Shown here one piece after another: positions 16,960 to 25,894 of a DNA stretch of 64,000 bases. The notes beneath the pieces are model-generated. The model ran no database searches, was not told where the DNA came from, and was given only the letters and a program-made list of their open reading frames with translations. Location: NCBI GenBank assembly GCA_965197375.1, contig CBDAMZ010000009.1, forward strand, positions 372,001 through 436,000, read 5' to 3'. The DNA is from CBDAMZ01 sp965197375 (GTDB lineage Bacteria > Acidobacteriota > Vicinamibacteria > Vicinamibacterales > UBA8438). Every line of letters begins with the position of its first letter. The first letter of the stretch is position 1. A program made the translations under genes and the position numbers.

Positions 16960-19314
16960 ATGAGCTTGCTGCCCCCACCCGGTCGTTTTGCGCCGGCTTT
17001 GAGGAGAGTTCGCGCGCGCGCGACCGCCATAGCCGAGGGACTCCTAGACGTGCAGAGTGACACGCCGGTATTCAAGGACCTGGTGCTCATCGGTGGCGGA
17101 CACAGTCATGTCATCGTGCTCCGCCGATTCGGGATGCGCCCGATGCCGGGTGTGCGAATCACCCTCCTGGCGCGGGACCTTCACGTGCCATACTCCGGCA
17201 TGTTGCCCGGGTTGATCGCCGGTCACTACTCGTTCGACGACGTTCATATCGACCTTGGACCGCTGACCCGCTTTGCCGGTGCTCGGTTGTTTCACGCCGA
17301 ATCGGTTGGGCTTGATCTCGAGCGACAGACCGTGCTCTGCCGCAACCGTCCGCCGGTGCCGTACGACGTACTGTCGATTGATATTGGTATTGCCCCTACG
17401 CTAGGCGTTGCTGGTTCACTCGAGCATGCCGTGCCGGTGAAACCGATCGGCGGCTTGGTCGCGCGGTGGGAGGCGCTCGAGCGGCGCGTGCGGGACAGCC
17501 AGCGCCAGCTTCGTGTTGCGGTAGTCGGCGCCGGGGCGGCCGGCGTCGAGCTCACGCTGGCGATTCAGTACGCCCTAACGACCAGCGCAGCTGAGGCGGC
17601 GTCGTTTGAGGCACCAGTGTTTCATCTTTTTGACGCTGCCTCGACATTGTTGCCAACACACAACCGCGGTGTGCGGGCACGCTTCGAACGCGTGCTGGCT
17701 GAGCGCGGTATCAACGTGCATCTGGGCCGGCCGGTGTCGCGCGTTGATGCCGACCGTATTGAGCTCGAGGGCGGTGCAACATTTGACGCTGACGAGGTTA
17801 TCTGGGCAACAGAGGCAGCGCCGCAGCGGTGGCCGGCAAACTCAGGCCTGGCGGTTGACGAACGCGGGTTCATTGCGGTGGCGCCAACGCTGCAGTCAAC
17901 ATCGCACTCCAGCGTCTTCGCTGCAGGTGACGTCGCTTCGGTTTTGCAGCATCCTCGCGAGAAAGCAGGCGTGTTTGCCGTCAGGCAAGGACGGCCACTT
18001 GAGGCCAATCTGCGACGAGCCCTCAGGGGCGAGCCGCTGAAAGCGTTTTCCCCACAGTGCCGGTTTCTGAGCCTCGTGAGCACCGGAGATCGGTGCGCCG
18101 TCGCATCACGTGGGAGTGTGTCGCTCGCAGGGGCCTGGGTCTGGCGATGGAAGGATTGGATCGATCGTCGGTTCATGCGACGTTTCACTGACCTTCCCGA
18201 GATGGGGAACACTGGTTCGGTCCCACAGACAGTGTCGACGGGACTCGTGTCGCCAGATGCTGCCCGAGAGTTCTCGTCGGCCGCGATGCGGTGCGGCGGT
18301 TGTGGTTCGAAGATTGGTGCATCAATACTCGACCGGGTGATTGGGCGGCTCGATTCAATACGGCGTGAGGAAGTCTTGGTCGGTCTTGATGCGCCAGATG
18401 ACGCGTCTGTGGAATCGATTCCCCCGGGTAAGCTCGTTGTGCAGTCTGTTGATGCCTTCCGGTCGATGGTTGACGATCCCTATCTATTTGGTCGGATCAC
18501 AGCGAACCACTGTCTTAGCGACCTCTATGCGATGGGCGCTGAGCCGCGTTCTGCTCTTGCGATTGTCTCGATCCTGCGCGGCATCGAACTCAAGATGGAA
18601 ATGCAACTTGAGGAACTTCTTACAGGAGCTGTCGCGGTGCTCAACGATGCCGGTGCGTCGCTTGTCGGCGGCCACACCAGTGAGGGTGCCGAGCTCACGC
18701 TCGGATTCGCCGTCACTGGAATCGTCGACCGCGACAACTGTTTGCGAAAGGGCGGGTTAAAGCCAGGCGACGCGATCATTCTCACCAAGCCGCTCGGTAC
18801 TGGGACGCTGTTAGCAGCTGACATGCGGGGAAAGGCAAAGGCTCGGTGGGTGGATGGTGCCATTCAATCCATGCTCTGCTCGAACCGGGAGGGCGCTGAG
18901 GCTATCCGTGCGTTCGGCGCGCACGCATGCACCGACGTCACCGGGTTCGGTCTGTTGGGACACCTCGTTGAGATGATAAAGGCATCGACGGTAGACGTTC
19001 ACCTGAACCTCGACGCCGTCCCGTTGCTCGACGGAGCGCGTGTCACGGCTGCCGCCGGTCTACTGAGTTCACTCCAGCCCCAGAACGTCAGACTGCGCCG
19101 CGCCGTGGTGAACATCGACGCGATCGCCAACGACGCTCGCTACCCCCTGCTCTTTGATCCGCAAACGGCTGGTGGACTGCTCGTGGGCGTCCCCAGCGCC
19201 AGATCCGACGCCTGCGTGGCGCGACTGCGCGAGTTGGGCTACAGTGACGCGGCCGTGATTGGCGTCGTTGAACCGCGCAGTGCTCGCGACGAGCCAATTG
19301 CGATCACCGTATGA
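16960..19314 (+). CDS. selD: fusion of NADH-dehydrogenase-like flavoprotein and selenide, water dikinase (SelD)
   Basis: About 784 aa. Residues about 39-420 are a pyridine-nucleotide-disulfide oxidoreductase: FAD-binding GGGHSH at 45-50, second dinucleotide motif VVGAGAAGVE, and VFAAGDVA. Residues about 441-784 are SelD, which makes selenophosphate from selenide and ATP. The catalytic CGGCGSK at 445-451 keeps the essential Cys and Lys; the second Cys of the usual GCGCK is Ser. TDVTGFGLLGH and FDPQTAGGLL are also present. The fusion is known in some bacteria; the flavoprotein may deliver reduced selenium. The start could be GTG 16957, which has GGGAGG 8 bases upstream. No selA, selB, tRNA-Sec or mnmH is in the window. 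Confidence 0.92.
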   Translation: MSLLPPPGRFAPALRRVRARATAIAEGLLDVQSDTPVFKDLVLIGGGHSHVIVLRRFGMRPMPGVRITLLARDLHVPYSGMLPGLIAGHYSFDDVHIDLGPLTRFAGARLFHAESVGLDLERQTVLCRNRPPVPYDVLSIDIGIAPTLGVAGSLEHAVPVKPIGGLVARWEALERRVRDSQRQLRVAVVGAGAAGVELTLAIQYALTTSAAEAASFEAPVFHLFDAASTLLPTHNRGVRARFERVLAERGINVHLGRPVSRVDADRIELEGGATFDADEVIWATEAAPQRWPANSGLAVDERGFIAVAPTLQSTSHSSVFAAGDVASVLQHPREKAGVFAVRQGRPLEANLRRALRGEPLKAFSPQCRFLSLVSTGDRCAVASRGSVSLAGAWVWRWKDWIDRRFMRRFTDLPEMGNTGSVPQTVSTGLVSPDAAREFSSAAMRCGGCGSKIGASILDRVIGRLDSIRREEVLVGLDAPDDASVESIPPGKLVVQSVDAFRSMVDDPYLFGRITANHCLSDLYAMGAEPRSALAIVSILRGIELKMEMQLEELLTGAVAVLNDAGASLVGGHTSEGAELTLGFAVTGIVDRDNCLRKGGLKPGDAIILTKPLGTGTLLAADMRGKAKARWVDGAIQSMLCSNREGAEAIRAFGAHACTDVTGFGLLGHLVEMIKASTVDVHLNLDAVPLLDGARVTAAAGLLSSLQPQNVRLRRAVVNIDAIANDARYPLLFDPQTAGGLLVGVPSARSDACVARLRELGYSDAAVIGVVEPRSARDEPIAITV

Positions 19315-19335
19315 CCGTCTGGGGCAACGAGCATC

Positions 19336-19804
19336 ATGATAGAAGTGGGAGGAAAGCCACCTGCTTTCAAGCTGAGGAACCAGGACGGTGAGACCGTGAG
19401 GCTTGCACAGTTCAAGGGACAGTGGATCGTTCTGTATTTCGAGCCCGCGCGATGACACGCCAGGATGCACGAAGGAAGCGTGTGGATTTTCAGAAGGCGT
19501 CAAGGAGTTTCTGAAACTCGAGGCGGCGATCCTAGGTTGCAGCCCGGATACGCCGGAGGCTCACCAGAAGTTCATCAAGAAGTACAAGCTCAGGGTCGAG
19601 CTCCTCTCAGATCCGACACACGCGACGATGAAGAAGTACGGTGCGTGGGGAGAGAAAGTGCTCTACGGTCGGACGTCGGTCGGTGTCATCCGATCAACGG
19701 TTCTCATCGGTCCAGACGGTAAGGTCGCGCACCATTGGAAAAAGGTACGTGCGGTCGGTCATGCTAGTCACGTCGCGGCGAAACTTGCCGACCTGCGTGG
19801 GTGA
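19336..19804 (+). pseudogene. bcp: Bcp-type peroxiredoxin interrupted by a one-base frameshift
   Basis: The start frame from ATG 19336 encodes a peroxiredoxin N-terminus (PPAFKLRNQDGETVRL, then QWIVLYFEP) and reaches TGA at 19453-19455. The following frame supplies PRDDTPGCTKEACGF with the peroxidatic Cys, then AHQKFIKKYKLRVELLSDP and the C-terminus to 19804. Dropping one C from the CCC at 19444-19446 restores a continuous protein of about 155 aa, the normal Bcp length. Bcp reduces peroxides using thioredoxin. It starts 21 bases after selD, so it may be co-transcribed. The downstream part is undamaged: a recent mutation, a sequencing error, or (less likely) +1 recoding at CGA-TGA. Confidence 0.88.
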
Positions 19805-19897
19805 TGCCGGATTCGGATCATTGCACGCGTCTTACTGAGGTTGCCAGAGTTTCGGTCAGGCGATGGAAAATTGCTGTGTTAAGCTTTAGAGTCGCTT

Positions 19898-21163
19898 ATG
19901 TTCTACCGGCGCACACAGTTGTACTCATTTTTCGCATGTGGATCCCTTGCTCTCGTTTGCGGCTGCGTCGAATCGGCAGTTCCGCCAGATCCTCCGGTGG
20001 TGGCATTAGCGGAAGACATTGAACTACCGCTTGACACACGAATAGTCGAGGCGACTGTGCCGCGGCGCGCCACGCTGGCGAACTTGCTGGATAATCACGG
20101 TCTTGCCGATGAGTCGGTTGCGCTGATTGAGGAAGTGCGCGCTGTGTTCAACCCACGCCGCCTGCGCGTTGGTTATCCGTATCGGATAGTTTTCGATCGT
20201 GATAACGGCGAATTCAGACGGTTTGAGTACCACGTCGACGACGATCAATTCCTCCGTGTGTCACGCGCTGCGCCTGGCTATGCCGCGGAGCTGGTGTCCT
20301 ACGTCAAAGAGCGGGACGAGGTCTCGATGCGGGGCCGGATCGACGAAGCGAACAACTCGTTAGTGGCCGCGATTGACGCGGGCGGTGAGCGCGTGATGTT
20401 GGCCATCGAGATGGCGGAGATTTTCAGCGGCGAGATTGACTTCAATAATGACCTTCGCCGCGGCGACCACTTCGAAGTGCTCTTTGAAAAAGTGTATCGG
20501 GAAGACCAATTCTCCGGCTATGGTGACATCATCGCATCGGAGTTCGTTAACGATGGCCGCCGTGTGCAGGCATTCCGCTTCCACGTCATCGGGGAGTCCG
20601 AAGCTCAGTACTTTGACGAGCATGGCCGGTCGATGAAACGCCTCTTCCTTCGCTCGCCGTTTCGATTCGAGCCGCGTGTCACATCACGGTTTTCCTATCG
20701 GCGGCTACATCCGGTACTTGGCGGCGTTCGACCGCATCTCGGTGTTGACTATGGCGCGCCGACCGGCACGCCAGTAGTCGCCGTCGCTAATGGCACGGTG
20801 GTGTCAGCGGAAATGAACGGTGGCTCCGGCAACACGATTCGCATCAGGCACACGAACGGCTACGAGACGTATTACTTGCACCTCTCCGCGTTTGCGAAAG
20901 GTATGCGGCGCGGCGCACGCGTCACGCAAGGACAGACAATCGGGCGTGTTGGGTCGACGGGACTCGCAACGGGTCCACACCTCGATTACCGCATGCGCAA
21001 GAATGGCGTGTTTGTGAATCCGTTAATCGAGCGCCGGCAGCTTCCACCGGGCGATCCTGTTCCGGAGGTGCAAATGGAGACGTTTTATGCGGTGCGCGAC
21101 TCGGCGCTCGAACGCCTCGCTTCCTTGACGTTGCCCGCATCGGCACCCACACTAGCACAGTAG
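19898..21163 (+). CDS. M23-family peptidoglycan endopeptidase, probable lipoprotein
   Basis: 421 aa. A lipoprotein-like signal ends near VCGC (Cys 21 or 23). Residues 46-200 resemble the N-terminal domains of MepM/YebA-type proteins. The LytM/M23 catalytic domain is at about 275-380. Zinc ligands H280 and D284 lie in PHLGVDYGAPTG; the last motif is GPHLD at 359-363 rather than the usual HLH. H361, the catalytic His, is kept, while the third zinc ligand is Asp; this HLDYR variant occurs in some M23 proteins. The enzyme would cut peptide cross-links in the periplasm during wall growth. Start at 19898 is the only ATG before the signal. The DUF1015 gene starts 3 bases after its stop. Confidence 0.92.
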   Translation: MFYRRTQLYSFFACGSLALVCGCVESAVPPDPPVVALAEDIELPLDTRIVEATVPRRATLANLLDNHGLADESVALIEEVRAVFNPRRLRVGYPYRIVFDRDNGEFRRFEYHVDDDQFLRVSRAAPGYAAELVSYVKERDEVSMRGRIDEANNSLVAAIDAGGERVMLAIEMAEIFSGEIDFNNDLRRGDHFEVLFEKVYREDQFSGYGDIIASEFVNDGRRVQAFRFHVIGESEAQYFDEHGRSMKRLFLRSPFRFEPRVTSRFSYRRLHPVLGGVRPHLGVDYGAPTGTPVVAVANGTVVSAEMNGGSGNTIRIRHTNGYETYYLHLSAFAKGMRRGARVTQGQTIGRVGSTGLATGPHLDYRMRKNGVFVNPLIERRQLPPGDPVPEVQMETFYAVRDSALERLASLTLPASAPTLAQ

Positions 21164-21166
21164 GTT

Positions 21167-22399
21167 GTGGCCGTTATTCGTCCTTTTCGCGCGCTCCGAC
21201 CAACGGCTAAGACCGCATCGGCCGTGGCGGCTGTACCGTACGACGTCGTCTCGACTGAGGAGGCGCGAAGCCTGGCGGCCGGCAACCCGCTCAGCTTTTT
21301 GCGCGTATCCCGTGCGGAGATCGATCTTCCGGTAGGGAGTGATCCGTATAACCCCAAGGTGTACAAGCAAGCGGCGCACAACCTCGCCGCGTTGACCGAT
21401 ACGGCGCCTTTGGTGGTTGAGGCGGAGCCGGCGTTGTACCTCTACCGCCTTCGCACCGCTGATCACGAGCAGATCGGGCTCGCGGGTTGCTTCTCACTTG
21501 ATGAGTACGACCGCAACGTGATCAGGCGGCACGAGCGCACCCTCCGCGATAAAGAGAACGACCGCACTCGTCATATACTGGCCCTCCGGGCGCAGACCGG
21601 CATCGTGTTCCTGGCCTATCGGGCCGCACCAGATATCGCTGCCGTTATGGAACGGGCCAGTCGTGCCGATCCTTTGCTCGACGTTGCAGCCTCAGATGGT
21701 GTCCAGCACACCGTCTGGCGACTGAGCCGCTCAGACGAAGCCGCGGTCAGCGCCGCGTTCACCCGGCTGCCGGCCCTCTACATTGCGGACGGTCATCACC
21801 GAATCGCGAGTGCCGCCAGGGCCCGCGACGAGTTGACCAACCCCGTTGGCGACGATCCGGATGCCGAAGTGCGGTTTTTTCTCGCTGTGGCGTTCCCGGA
21901 CACCGAGACGCGGATACTGGCCTACAACAGAACGGTGGCTAACCTGGCCGGGTTGACGCCCGAGCAGTTCCTGAGGGCAGTGGCCGCGCGCTTCCCCGTT
22001 CGACCCGCAGGCTCACCGACGCCGCCGCCAGGTCTGGTCACTATGTATCTCGCGGGCAGGTGGTATGCCATTGATTTCACGGCGCGGAAAGCGGCGGGCG
22101 GCAGTGGCAGTCAGACGGCTGGGCTGGACGTGGCCCTGTTACAGGACCAGGTACTGGCGCCGTTGCTCGACGCGGGCGATGTGCGTACCGATCCGCGGAT
22201 CACGTTCGTCGATGGAGCGCGTGGTACCCGGGCGCTTGAACAGATGGTCGACTCGGCGGCCGCGGCCGTTGCCTTCTCGCTCGCGCCGGTTACGGTGGCA
22301 GAGTTGTTGGCCATTTCTGACGCCGGCGAGATCATGCCACCGAAGTCGACCTGGTTTGACCCAAAGCCCCGCGACGGGCTCTTGATTTATTTGATCTGA
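21167..22399 (+). CDS. DUF1015 family protein
   Basis: 410 aa, matching the DUF1015 family (Pfam PF06245) over its full length. Recognisable blocks are PYDVVSTEEAR near the N-terminus, NPLSFLRVSRAEID, the EYDRNVIRRHERTLRDKEND segment, and YIADGHHRIASAAR. The last, with its His pair, looks like a nucleotide or phosphate site, and the family has been likened to nucleotide-dependent kinases. It is often next to serA or serC, as here (serC starts about 70 bases downstream). This supports a role in serine or phosphoserine metabolism, but none is proven here. The start is GTG at 21167, 3 bases after the preceding stop; no in-frame ATG is near. Confidence 0.88.
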   Translation: MAVIRPFRALRPTAKTASAVAAVPYDVVSTEEARSLAAGNPLSFLRVSRAEIDLPVGSDPYNPKVYKQAAHNLAALTDTAPLVVEAEPALYLYRLRTADHEQIGLAGCFSLDEYDRNVIRRHERTLRDKENDRTRHILALRAQTGIVFLAYRAAPDIAAVMERASRADPLLDVAASDGVQHTVWRLSRSDEAAVSAAFTRLPALYIADGHHRIASAARARDELTNPVGDDPDAEVRFFLAVAFPDTETRILAYNRTVANLAGLTPEQFLRAVAARFPVRPAGSPTPPPGLVTMYLAGRWYAIDFTARKAAGGSGSQTAGLDVALLQDQVLAPLLDAGDVRTDPRITFVDGARGTRALEQMVDSAAAAVAFSLAPVTVAELLAISDAGEIMPPKSTWFDPKPRDGLLIYLI

Positions 22400-22470
22400 T
22401 GAGCTACCCCGAGCACCGAGAAAATGAGCTGGCGACTCGCACACAAATGAGCCACCTGCGATAGGACACG

Positions 22471-23556
22471 ATGACCGATCGAATTTTCAACTTCGGCGCT
22501 GGCCCAGCCGTGCTGCCAGAGCCGGTGCTCGAAGAGGTGCGAGAGAACCTGATGGCACTCCCTGGTGTCGGCATGTCGGTGTTTGAGATCAGCCATCGGT
22601 CAAAGGCTTTCGACGAGATCCTCACGATGGCAGAGACGAACATCCGCACGCTCGCCCGTATCCCTTCTGGGTACCACGTCTTGTTCCTCCAGGGTGGTGC
22701 CACCCAGCAATTCTCGATGGTGCCGATGAACCTGCTGCCATCCGGCGGAACGGCTGACTACGTGATAACGGGCTCCTGGGCAAAGAAAGCGGCCGCAGAA
22801 GCTGAGAAGTTCGGCACCGTTCACGTGGCCGCGACGACGGACCCTGATGGCTTTACCTGCATTCCGTCGCTGTCCGACCTCGACCTGACTCCCGAAGCGG
22901 CGTACGTTCATCTGACATCCAACAACACGATCTACGGCACCCAGTGGCCAACACTGCCGGACGTCGGGAACAGGCCACTCGTCGTCGATGCGTCGTCGGA
23001 TTTCTTCAGTCGACCAGTCGACGTGGCGAGGTACGGACTTATCTATGCCGGTGCCCAAAAGAACCTTGGCCCGGCTGGTGTGACGGTCGTTGTCGTACGT
23101 GACGATCTCCTCGAGCGTGCCCCGACGTCGCTCCCGACGCTTATGCGATATGCGACCGTGGCTGAGCACCGCTCGCGCTACAACACACCGCCCGTGTTTG
23201 CCATCTACATGGTCGCACTCGTCACGCAGTGGATCCTGGCAACCGGTGGGCTCGACGCAATGGGGCGCCGGAACGAGCGGAAGGCGAGCAAGCTATACGC
23301 GGCGATCGACCGAACGGCGTTCTATCAAGGCAGGGTACGGCCGGATAGTCGCTCGCAGATGAACGTGACATTCTGTCTGCCGACTGCTGAACTGGAGGCC
23401 CAGTTCGTTATGGAAGCGGCCGCCGGTGGTCTGGCTGGTCTCGCGGGACACCGCTCAGTCGGCGGGCTTCGGGCCTCGATCTACAACGCCTTCCCCGAAG
23501 CAGGCGTTGACTCACTGGTCGATTGCATGGCCGAGTTCGAGCGGGCGCACGGGTGA
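22471..23556 (+). CDS. serC: phosphoserine aminotransferase
   Basis: 361 aa, class V aminotransferase of the SerC type. It begins IFNFGAGPAVLP, the family's N-terminal signature. SHRSKAF and QGGATQQFSM bind substrate and PLP phosphate, and the Schiff-base lysine is in YAGAQKNLGPAG. The end carries GLAGLAGHRSVGGLRASIYN, the substrate-binding Arg segment. It converts 3-phosphohydroxypyruvate and glutamate to phosphoserine in serine synthesis, and the equivalent step of PLP synthesis in some bacteria. ATG at 22471. It follows the DUF1015 gene on the same strand, probably as one unit; serA and serB are not in the window. Confidence 0.97.
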   Translation: MTDRIFNFGAGPAVLPEPVLEEVRENLMALPGVGMSVFEISHRSKAFDEILTMAETNIRTLARIPSGYHVLFLQGGATQQFSMVPMNLLPSGGTADYVITGSWAKKAAAEAEKFGTVHVAATTDPDGFTCIPSLSDLDLTPEAAYVHLTSNNTIYGTQWPTLPDVGNRPLVVDASSDFFSRPVDVARYGLIYAGAQKNLGPAGVTVVVVRDDLLERAPTSLPTLMRYATVAEHRSRYNTPPVFAIYMVALVTQWILATGGLDAMGRRNERKASKLYAAIDRTAFYQGRVRPDSRSQMNVTFCLPTAELEAQFVMEAAAGGLAGLAGHRSVGGLRASIYNAFPEAGVDSLVDCMAEFERAHG

Positions 23557-23608
23557 GGTCCCACGAGGCGTCTAGCACCGAGCTCCCGCACCTTGTACCC
23601 TGTAGCTC

Positions 23609-24439
23609 GTGAGGCAAGCTCAAGGATCCATCGTCTGCACGCGGTGCCGCAGGTTGATCGGCATCAATGAGCCGAGCTGTCCATTTTGTGGTGCGTGGCG
23701 GCCGGGCTTGTTCGGGTGGGCGCCGGTGCTGCGCACGCTGTTCGGGGCAAAGCTCGATCTGATCACGCTTGTCTTGGGTGCCTGCGTGACGCTCTACGCC
23801 CTCGCGCTCCTCTTGCAGCCGGAGGCCATCCTGCAGCCGAGTAGCCTGCTGTCGTTTCTGTCGCCGGGGAGCCGGGCGCTGTATCAATTGGGGATGACCG
23901 GCGGTGTTGCCTGGCAGCGTGGTTGGTGGTGGACTTTGCTGACCGCCATCTATCTTCATGGCGGCTTGCTGCATATCTTTTTTAACGTAATGTGGATTCG
24001 CAATCTCGGGCCTCTGGCGACCGAGGTGTATGGGCCGGCTCGTACGTTCGTTCTCTTCAACATCGCCGGCGTGTCTGGGTTTTTTGCGTCGAACGTTATG
24101 TCAGGGGTGCCAACCATTGGTGCTTCCGGGGCAATCTTCGGATTATTGGCGGCCTTGATCGTCTACGGCCAGAAGCGTGGGAGCTCAATGATGTCCAACC
24201 AGCTCTGGCAGTGGGCCGTTGTCCTGTTTATCTTCGGTTTCCTGATGCCCGGCATCAATAACTGGGCGCATGGCGGGGGTTTTGCCGGCGGGTGGGTTAC
24301 TGCGCATCTCATGGGGTTCAGCGATGAGCAAAGGGAGAGCACCGGCGTGCTGATGGCCTCGCTTGCTCTCCTGCTCCTAACCGTCGTCGGGTTCGGCCTT
24401 TCGTTCATGAAGGTGACGGAGATCCTGCTGGCGGGGTGA
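23609..24439 (+). CDS. rhomboid-family intramembrane serine protease with zinc ribbon
   Basis: 276 aa. A cytoplasmic N-terminal zinc ribbon (CTRCRRLI and CPFCG, residues about 10-27) precedes about six membrane segments. The rhomboid hallmarks are present: HGGLLHIFFNVMWI (oxyanion/His-Asn helix), catalytic Ser in GASGAIFG, and catalytic His in NWAHGGGFAGG. It would cleave membrane-spanning substrates within the inner membrane. The zinc ribbon extension resembles those found on some bacterial rhomboids and may bind a partner. The start is GTG at 23609, chosen because it is the first possible codon before the CxxC motif; no close ATG exists. It follows serC by about 50 bases. Confidence 0.93.
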   Translation: MRQAQGSIVCTRCRRLIGINEPSCPFCGAWRPGLFGWAPVLRTLFGAKLDLITLVLGACVTLYALALLLQPEAILQPSSLLSFLSPGSRALYQLGMTGGVAWQRGWWWTLLTAIYLHGGLLHIFFNVMWIRNLGPLATEVYGPARTFVLFNIAGVSGFFASNVMSGVPTIGASGAIFGLLAALIVYGQKRGSSMMSNQLWQWAVVLFIFGFLMPGINNWAHGGGFAGGWVTAHLMGFSDEQRESTGVLMASLALLLLTVVGFGLSFMKVTEILLAG

Positions 24440-24617
24440 GGGCGACCGGCGAAGCCTAATCACACTCAACGCGCACATCGTTACGTTGGGTTACCTTAAA
24501 ACTAATTCGGATCAGGGTGCATCCGGGCAGCGTCGTCGCGTCGAGTTGCTCCGCGTTCCCACGGTTGGTTTCGTTAGCGATCCAGATGCTTCGATGCCGG
24601 TGTTTTGAAAGAGACCG

Positions 24618-25883
24618 CTAAGGCTCGGAGGAGCTAGTGCGCCGCCGCCGTCGCCTCTTACCCTTGCGCGGTTCCGCTGCTTCGGTTCGAACAAGCTCTC
24701 TCCAGCGCCCGAGCGAGACGGGGTCGTGCCCGTAAATCGCCAGCCAGGTCAGCGCCTCATGGAACACGCTCCGGCTGATCAGCGCACGCTGTACGTGAGG
24801 GGGAAGTTTCGGGTTGTGCAGGCTCGGCTGGAGGGCGAGGATGAGCCGCAAGCGTTCCAGGCCTCGCCGAGCGACTGGAAGCTGTCCTATGGAGACGCCT
24901 GGCGCTTGGCGCTCGGCATCTATCCGTCGTTGCTGGGGGGGGCCGAGATCGAGTACGGGCACGACGAGGCCGCCGAGTAGGATAGGGTTGGTCAACGTGT
25001 CTGGCGCGGTCGCGAAGCGCGACCGGTAGCTGTCGAGGGCATCGAGAGAGCTCCACAGAGCTGCTGATTTATGGCGCTCCAGCTCTGGGGCGATGTGTTC
25101 GAGCAGCCCAGCCTTCGAGAGCTCCCGGAGCGTCGTCGCCGACACGCCGCTTCGCAAAATCTTGTAGAGCTCTTCGAGCATGCGAGCAGGAGAGGCATGA
25201 GCGATCTCGGCTCGATGACGAGCGATCGCCTCGCGTAGCGGCCGATCCATGCGGAAGCCTAGCCGTGCGCTTAAGGCGATCGCTCGAAGCATTCGCACGG
25301 GATCTTCGATGAACCGCTCGTTCGGATCCCCAATGCATCGGATCAGCTCGTTCCACAGATCTTCCATCCCGCCGACGTAATCGATGATCGCAAAGGTTGC
25401 AATGTCGTAGAACAACGCGTTGATGGTGAAATCTCGTCGGAAGGCGTCTTCTTCCGGGGTCCCGAACGTGTTGTCGCGCCGGATTGGTCGCTGCCCTACC
25501 CCCGTACCACCGGCGCCCGCCCGCTCAGGCTCGTGCCTTGGTCCCGTTGCGGCAGTAGGCGCGTGTTCGTCCAGCGGAACCTGACGTCGAAACGTTGCCA
25601 CCTCGATCGTCTTGGGACCGAACTTCACGTGGGCCAGCCGGAACCGGCGGCCGATAATCCAGCAGTTGCGGAAGATGCGTTTGAGCACGTGCGGATGCGC
25701 CGAGGTCCCGATATCGAAATCCTTAGGACGGCGGTCGAGCAGTAGATCGCGCACGCCGCCGCCAACGAGATAGGCGGTGTGGTTGAACTTCCGCAAGCGA
25801 TACAGCACCTTGAGGGCGTCCGGATCAATCTGGTGGCGGGAAATGGGGTGATCAGCGCGCGAGATAATGGTGGGGGCGACCAA
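24618..25883 (-). CDS. pcnB: poly(A) polymerase / tRNA nucleotidyltransferase family protein
   Basis: 421 aa. Class II nucleotidyltransferase: YLVGGGVRDLLLDRRPKDFD is the G-x-RD and DxD catalytic region (about 38-57), then FRRDFTINALFYD and the RNA-binding head (IGDPNERFIEDPVRMLRAI). The IISRADHPISRHQIDPDALK N-terminus and the highly basic C-terminal tail (KGKRRRRRRTSS) favour PcnB, which adds poly(A) to RNA 3' ends, over a CCA enzyme. An extra Gly/Pro-rich insertion (about 105-130) follows the catalytic core. The only plausible start is TTG at 25883; its ribosome site (AGGTG) lies at the edge of the upstream 166-bp element, so that element may shape its expression. Confidence 0.88.
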   Translation of the reverse strand: MVAPTIISRADHPISRHQIDPDALKVLYRLRKFNHTAYLVGGGVRDLLLDRRPKDFDIGTSAHPHVLKRIFRNCWIIGRRFRLAHVKFGPKTIEVATFRRQVPLDEHAPTAATGPRHEPERAGAGGTGVGQRPIRRDNTFGTPEEDAFRRDFTINALFYDIATFAIIDYVGGMEDLWNELIRCIGDPNERFIEDPVRMLRAIALSARLGFRMDRPLREAIARHRAEIAHASPARMLEELYKILRSGVSATTLRELSKAGLLEHIAPELERHKSAALWSSLDALDSYRSRFATAPDTLTNPILLGGLVVPVLDLGPPQQRRIDAERQAPGVSIGQLPVARRGLERLRLILALQPSLHNPKLPPHVQRALISRSVFHEALTWLAIYGHDPVSLGRWRELVRTEAAEPRKGKRRRRRRTSSSEP

Positions 25884-25894
25884 TGGAAAAACAC

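Noticed and set aside
19453..19455. In-frame TGA in the peroxiredoxin next to selD as a selenocysteine codon
   Set aside because: Reading through TGA in the first frame gives non-peroxiredoxin sequence; the family continues in another frame and its catalytic residue is encoded by TGC.
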